A stretch of 64,000 nucleotides of DNA from NCBI GenBank assembly GCA_020635975.1, contig JACJYT010000003.1:186001-250000 (forward strand), read 5' to 3'. Below are positions 62,796 to 64,000 of this stretch, piece after piece; positions within the stretch are counted from its first letter, which is position 1, and each line of letters opens with the position of its first letter. Source of the DNA: Chitinophagales bacterium. GTDB taxonomy: Bacteria > Bacteroidota > Bacteroidia > Chitinophagales > UBA8649. Under the pieces are notes generated by a model. The model did no database searches, was not told where the DNA came from, and worked only from the letters and a program-made list of their open reading frames with translations. Made by a program: the position numbers and the translations under genes.

Positions 62796-64000
62796 TCAAA
62801 TAAAGTCAACTGTAATTTCTATAGTACTATTTCTTCCTTGGTCGTCGCTACAAGAAATTTTGAATTTACCTTCCGTGCTTGGATAGAAGAGTACACTTTC
62901 ATTTTTTGCTGCAATTTTATAGACTTGTTCATTTACATACCAAACAACTTCTTGCACATCGCTGGCAGCCTGACAGGTAAAAACAAGGGCCTCCATTTCA
63001 TCTTTTATCATATAATAATTATGCCCATCACTTGGTGTTGCTATTTTAGGCGGATCAAAATTATCCCATTTCTCGCAAGCAGGATTGTGCCTTGGAACAG
63101 CTAGATAGTTAATATTATTTCTTTCGTAGAAGGCTAAAATTTCTACTGGATGATATTCTAAGTATTGTGTTTTATATCCGGCTTCTGGCAAGCAATTCAT
63201 ACAATAGGAAAAGCTGTCGTTTTCGCTGATATAATATTTTTGAATATGGCTGCAGTTGATGTTACTAGAAATGCCCGGCAGGTAGTAATCTAATACTTGA
63301 TGCTCGCACAAGTTGGATGGTGGGAGTCCAGAGTTGGGACAAACAAATCTAAAGTCTAAATCGCTAGGTGCTTTCAACCAAGCCTTAGAAGGATGGTCAT
63401 CGAGGGCTTTGAATAATTTGAATAAAAGTGGCGTAGCAATACCCGCACCAGTAAGTTCTGGAACACCCTCCCCAGAAAAATTCCCCAGCCAAACGCCAAT
63501 GACATACTTGTCGTTAAAACCTATACTCCAAGCGTCTTTTCGACCATAAGATGTACCTGTTTTCCAAGCAATTTCGGGTAAATTACTGGCACTTTGCCAG
63601 GCACTGGGCAAATCTGGTCGTTCTAATTGAGTTAGTATTTCATTTAGCATAAAGCACGATTTGTTAGATAGGATCTCGCTTGTAGCACTGTCGGTATCAG
63701 CCCATAAATACTTTAACTTTTGATATTGTCCTTCATTTGCAAAACTAGTATACAAAGCACTTAATTCTTCTAAGCTTACTCCACATCCACCTAAAACCAA
63801 AGACAAGCCTAGGATATCTTTTTGTTTTTTTATAGCCTCGAAATTACACAGCGTTAATTTGTCTATCGCTTTGGGTAGACCTAGCAATTCTAGGGCTTTA
63901 ACCGCAGGAATGTTAAGTGAAAGCGCCAAAGCTTCCTCTATGCTTACATAGCCCTTGTATTCTTGATTGAAATTAACGGGACTGTAGCCATTGTAATTAA
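62796..64000 (-). CDS. pbpC: Penicillin-binding protein 1C, 5' end outside window
   Basis: The minus-strand frame is open to the right edge, reading YNGYSPVNFNQEYKGYVSIE then ALALSLNIPAVKALE, which is the transpeptidase part. The start codon, glycosyltransferase domain and SxxK serine motif lie beyond 64000; the TTG at 63929 is internal. KTGTSYGRKDAWSIGFNDKY is the KTG motif region with GVWLGNFSGEG after it. A cysteine-containing segment (CPNSGLPPSNLCEHQ) and the beta-sandwich BiPBP_C domain close the protein. PBP1C polymerises and cross-links murein. Confidence 0.9.
   Translation of the reverse strand, partial: NYNGYSPVNFNQEYKGYVSIEEALALSLNIPAVKALELLGLPKAIDKLTLCNFEAIKKQKDILGLSLVLGGCGVSLEELSALYTSFANEGQYQKLKYLWADTDSATSEILSNKSCFMLNEILTQLERPDLPSAWQSASNLPEIAWKTGTSYGRKDAWSIGFNDKYVIGVWLGNFSGEGVPELTGAGIATPLLFKLFKALDDHPSKAWLKAPSDLDFRFVCPNSGLPPSNLCEHQVLDYYLPGISSNINCSHIQKYYISENDSFSYCMNCLPEAGYKTQYLEYHPVEILAFYERNNINYLAVPRHNPACEKWDNFDPPKIATPSDGHNYYMIKDEMEALVFTCQAASDVQEVVWYVNEQVYKIAAKNESVLFYPSTEGKFKISCSDDQGRNSTIEITVDFI

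Noticed and set aside
63900..63929. TTG at 63929 as the start of a 377-residue protein
   Set aside because: The frame continues upstream with conserved transpeptidase sequence to the window edge, so the start lies outside.
19149..64000. rRNA operon or prophage
   Set aside because: No rRNA sequence, capsid, terminase or tail gene was recognised; the region is housekeeping genes.

Overview
The window is about 64 kb of an AT-rich genome from the phylum Bacteroidota, most likely a Flavobacteriales-like bacterium. The evidence is several proteins with C-terminal type IX secretion (T9SS) sorting domains, a PorP/SprF plus PorE-like OmpA pair, RHS cores of the 'FGMVMPGRSY' type, DsbC-like/DsbD and CcmE/CcmF genes of Bacteroidota type, and promoters of the TTTG-N19-TAnnTTTG class. 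No rRNA, CRISPR array or intact insertion sequence was seen; one tRNA (Asp) is present.

Layout. 1-2638: 5' part of a very large PKD-type adhesin running off the left edge. 2.64-3.5 kb: decayed DNA with an IS30-type transposase remnant. 3.5-4.8 kb: a small membrane protein and a block of non-coding repeats. 4.8-6.2 kb: a GT39-like membrane glycosyltransferase. 6.3-11.3 kb: a damage-response cassette, in which a self-cleaving HTH/S24 repressor is divergent from dinB and a DnaE-type polymerase, with an operator-like site between them. 11.5-18.8 kb: an accessory island with two lipoproteins, two displaced RHS tips in opposite orientation sharing a 77-bp perfect inverted repeat, small likely immunity proteins, a duplicated 41-bp element, and a tyrosine recombinase next to tRNA-Asp. 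Two tandem 64-bp copies of a rearranged 5' half of that tRNA lie immediately upstream of it.

19-64 kb is ordinary chromosomal sequence: DUF423, a PQQ-like membrane-anchored protein, ung, a PAS histidine kinase, a secreted PGRP amidase, a DsbD thiol-disulfide cluster, an oligopeptide ABC cluster (two binding lipoproteins and two permeases, no ATPase), a TIGR01777 epimerase, an M32 carboxypeptidase, the PorP/PorE-like pair, rpoN, asnS, NadR-like kinase with pnuC, a ThiE-like gene, an LD-carboxypeptidase, metG, two T9SS-sorted esterases, maf, a UbiA-family prenyltransferase, a DUF2520 protein, ccmF, ccmE, a YebC-family gene, an SRPBCC protein and the 3' part of pbpC at the right edge.

The most interesting regions are the RHS/tRNA island and the repressor-dinB-dnaE cassette. 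Functions are inferred from motifs read by eye; no database search was possible.
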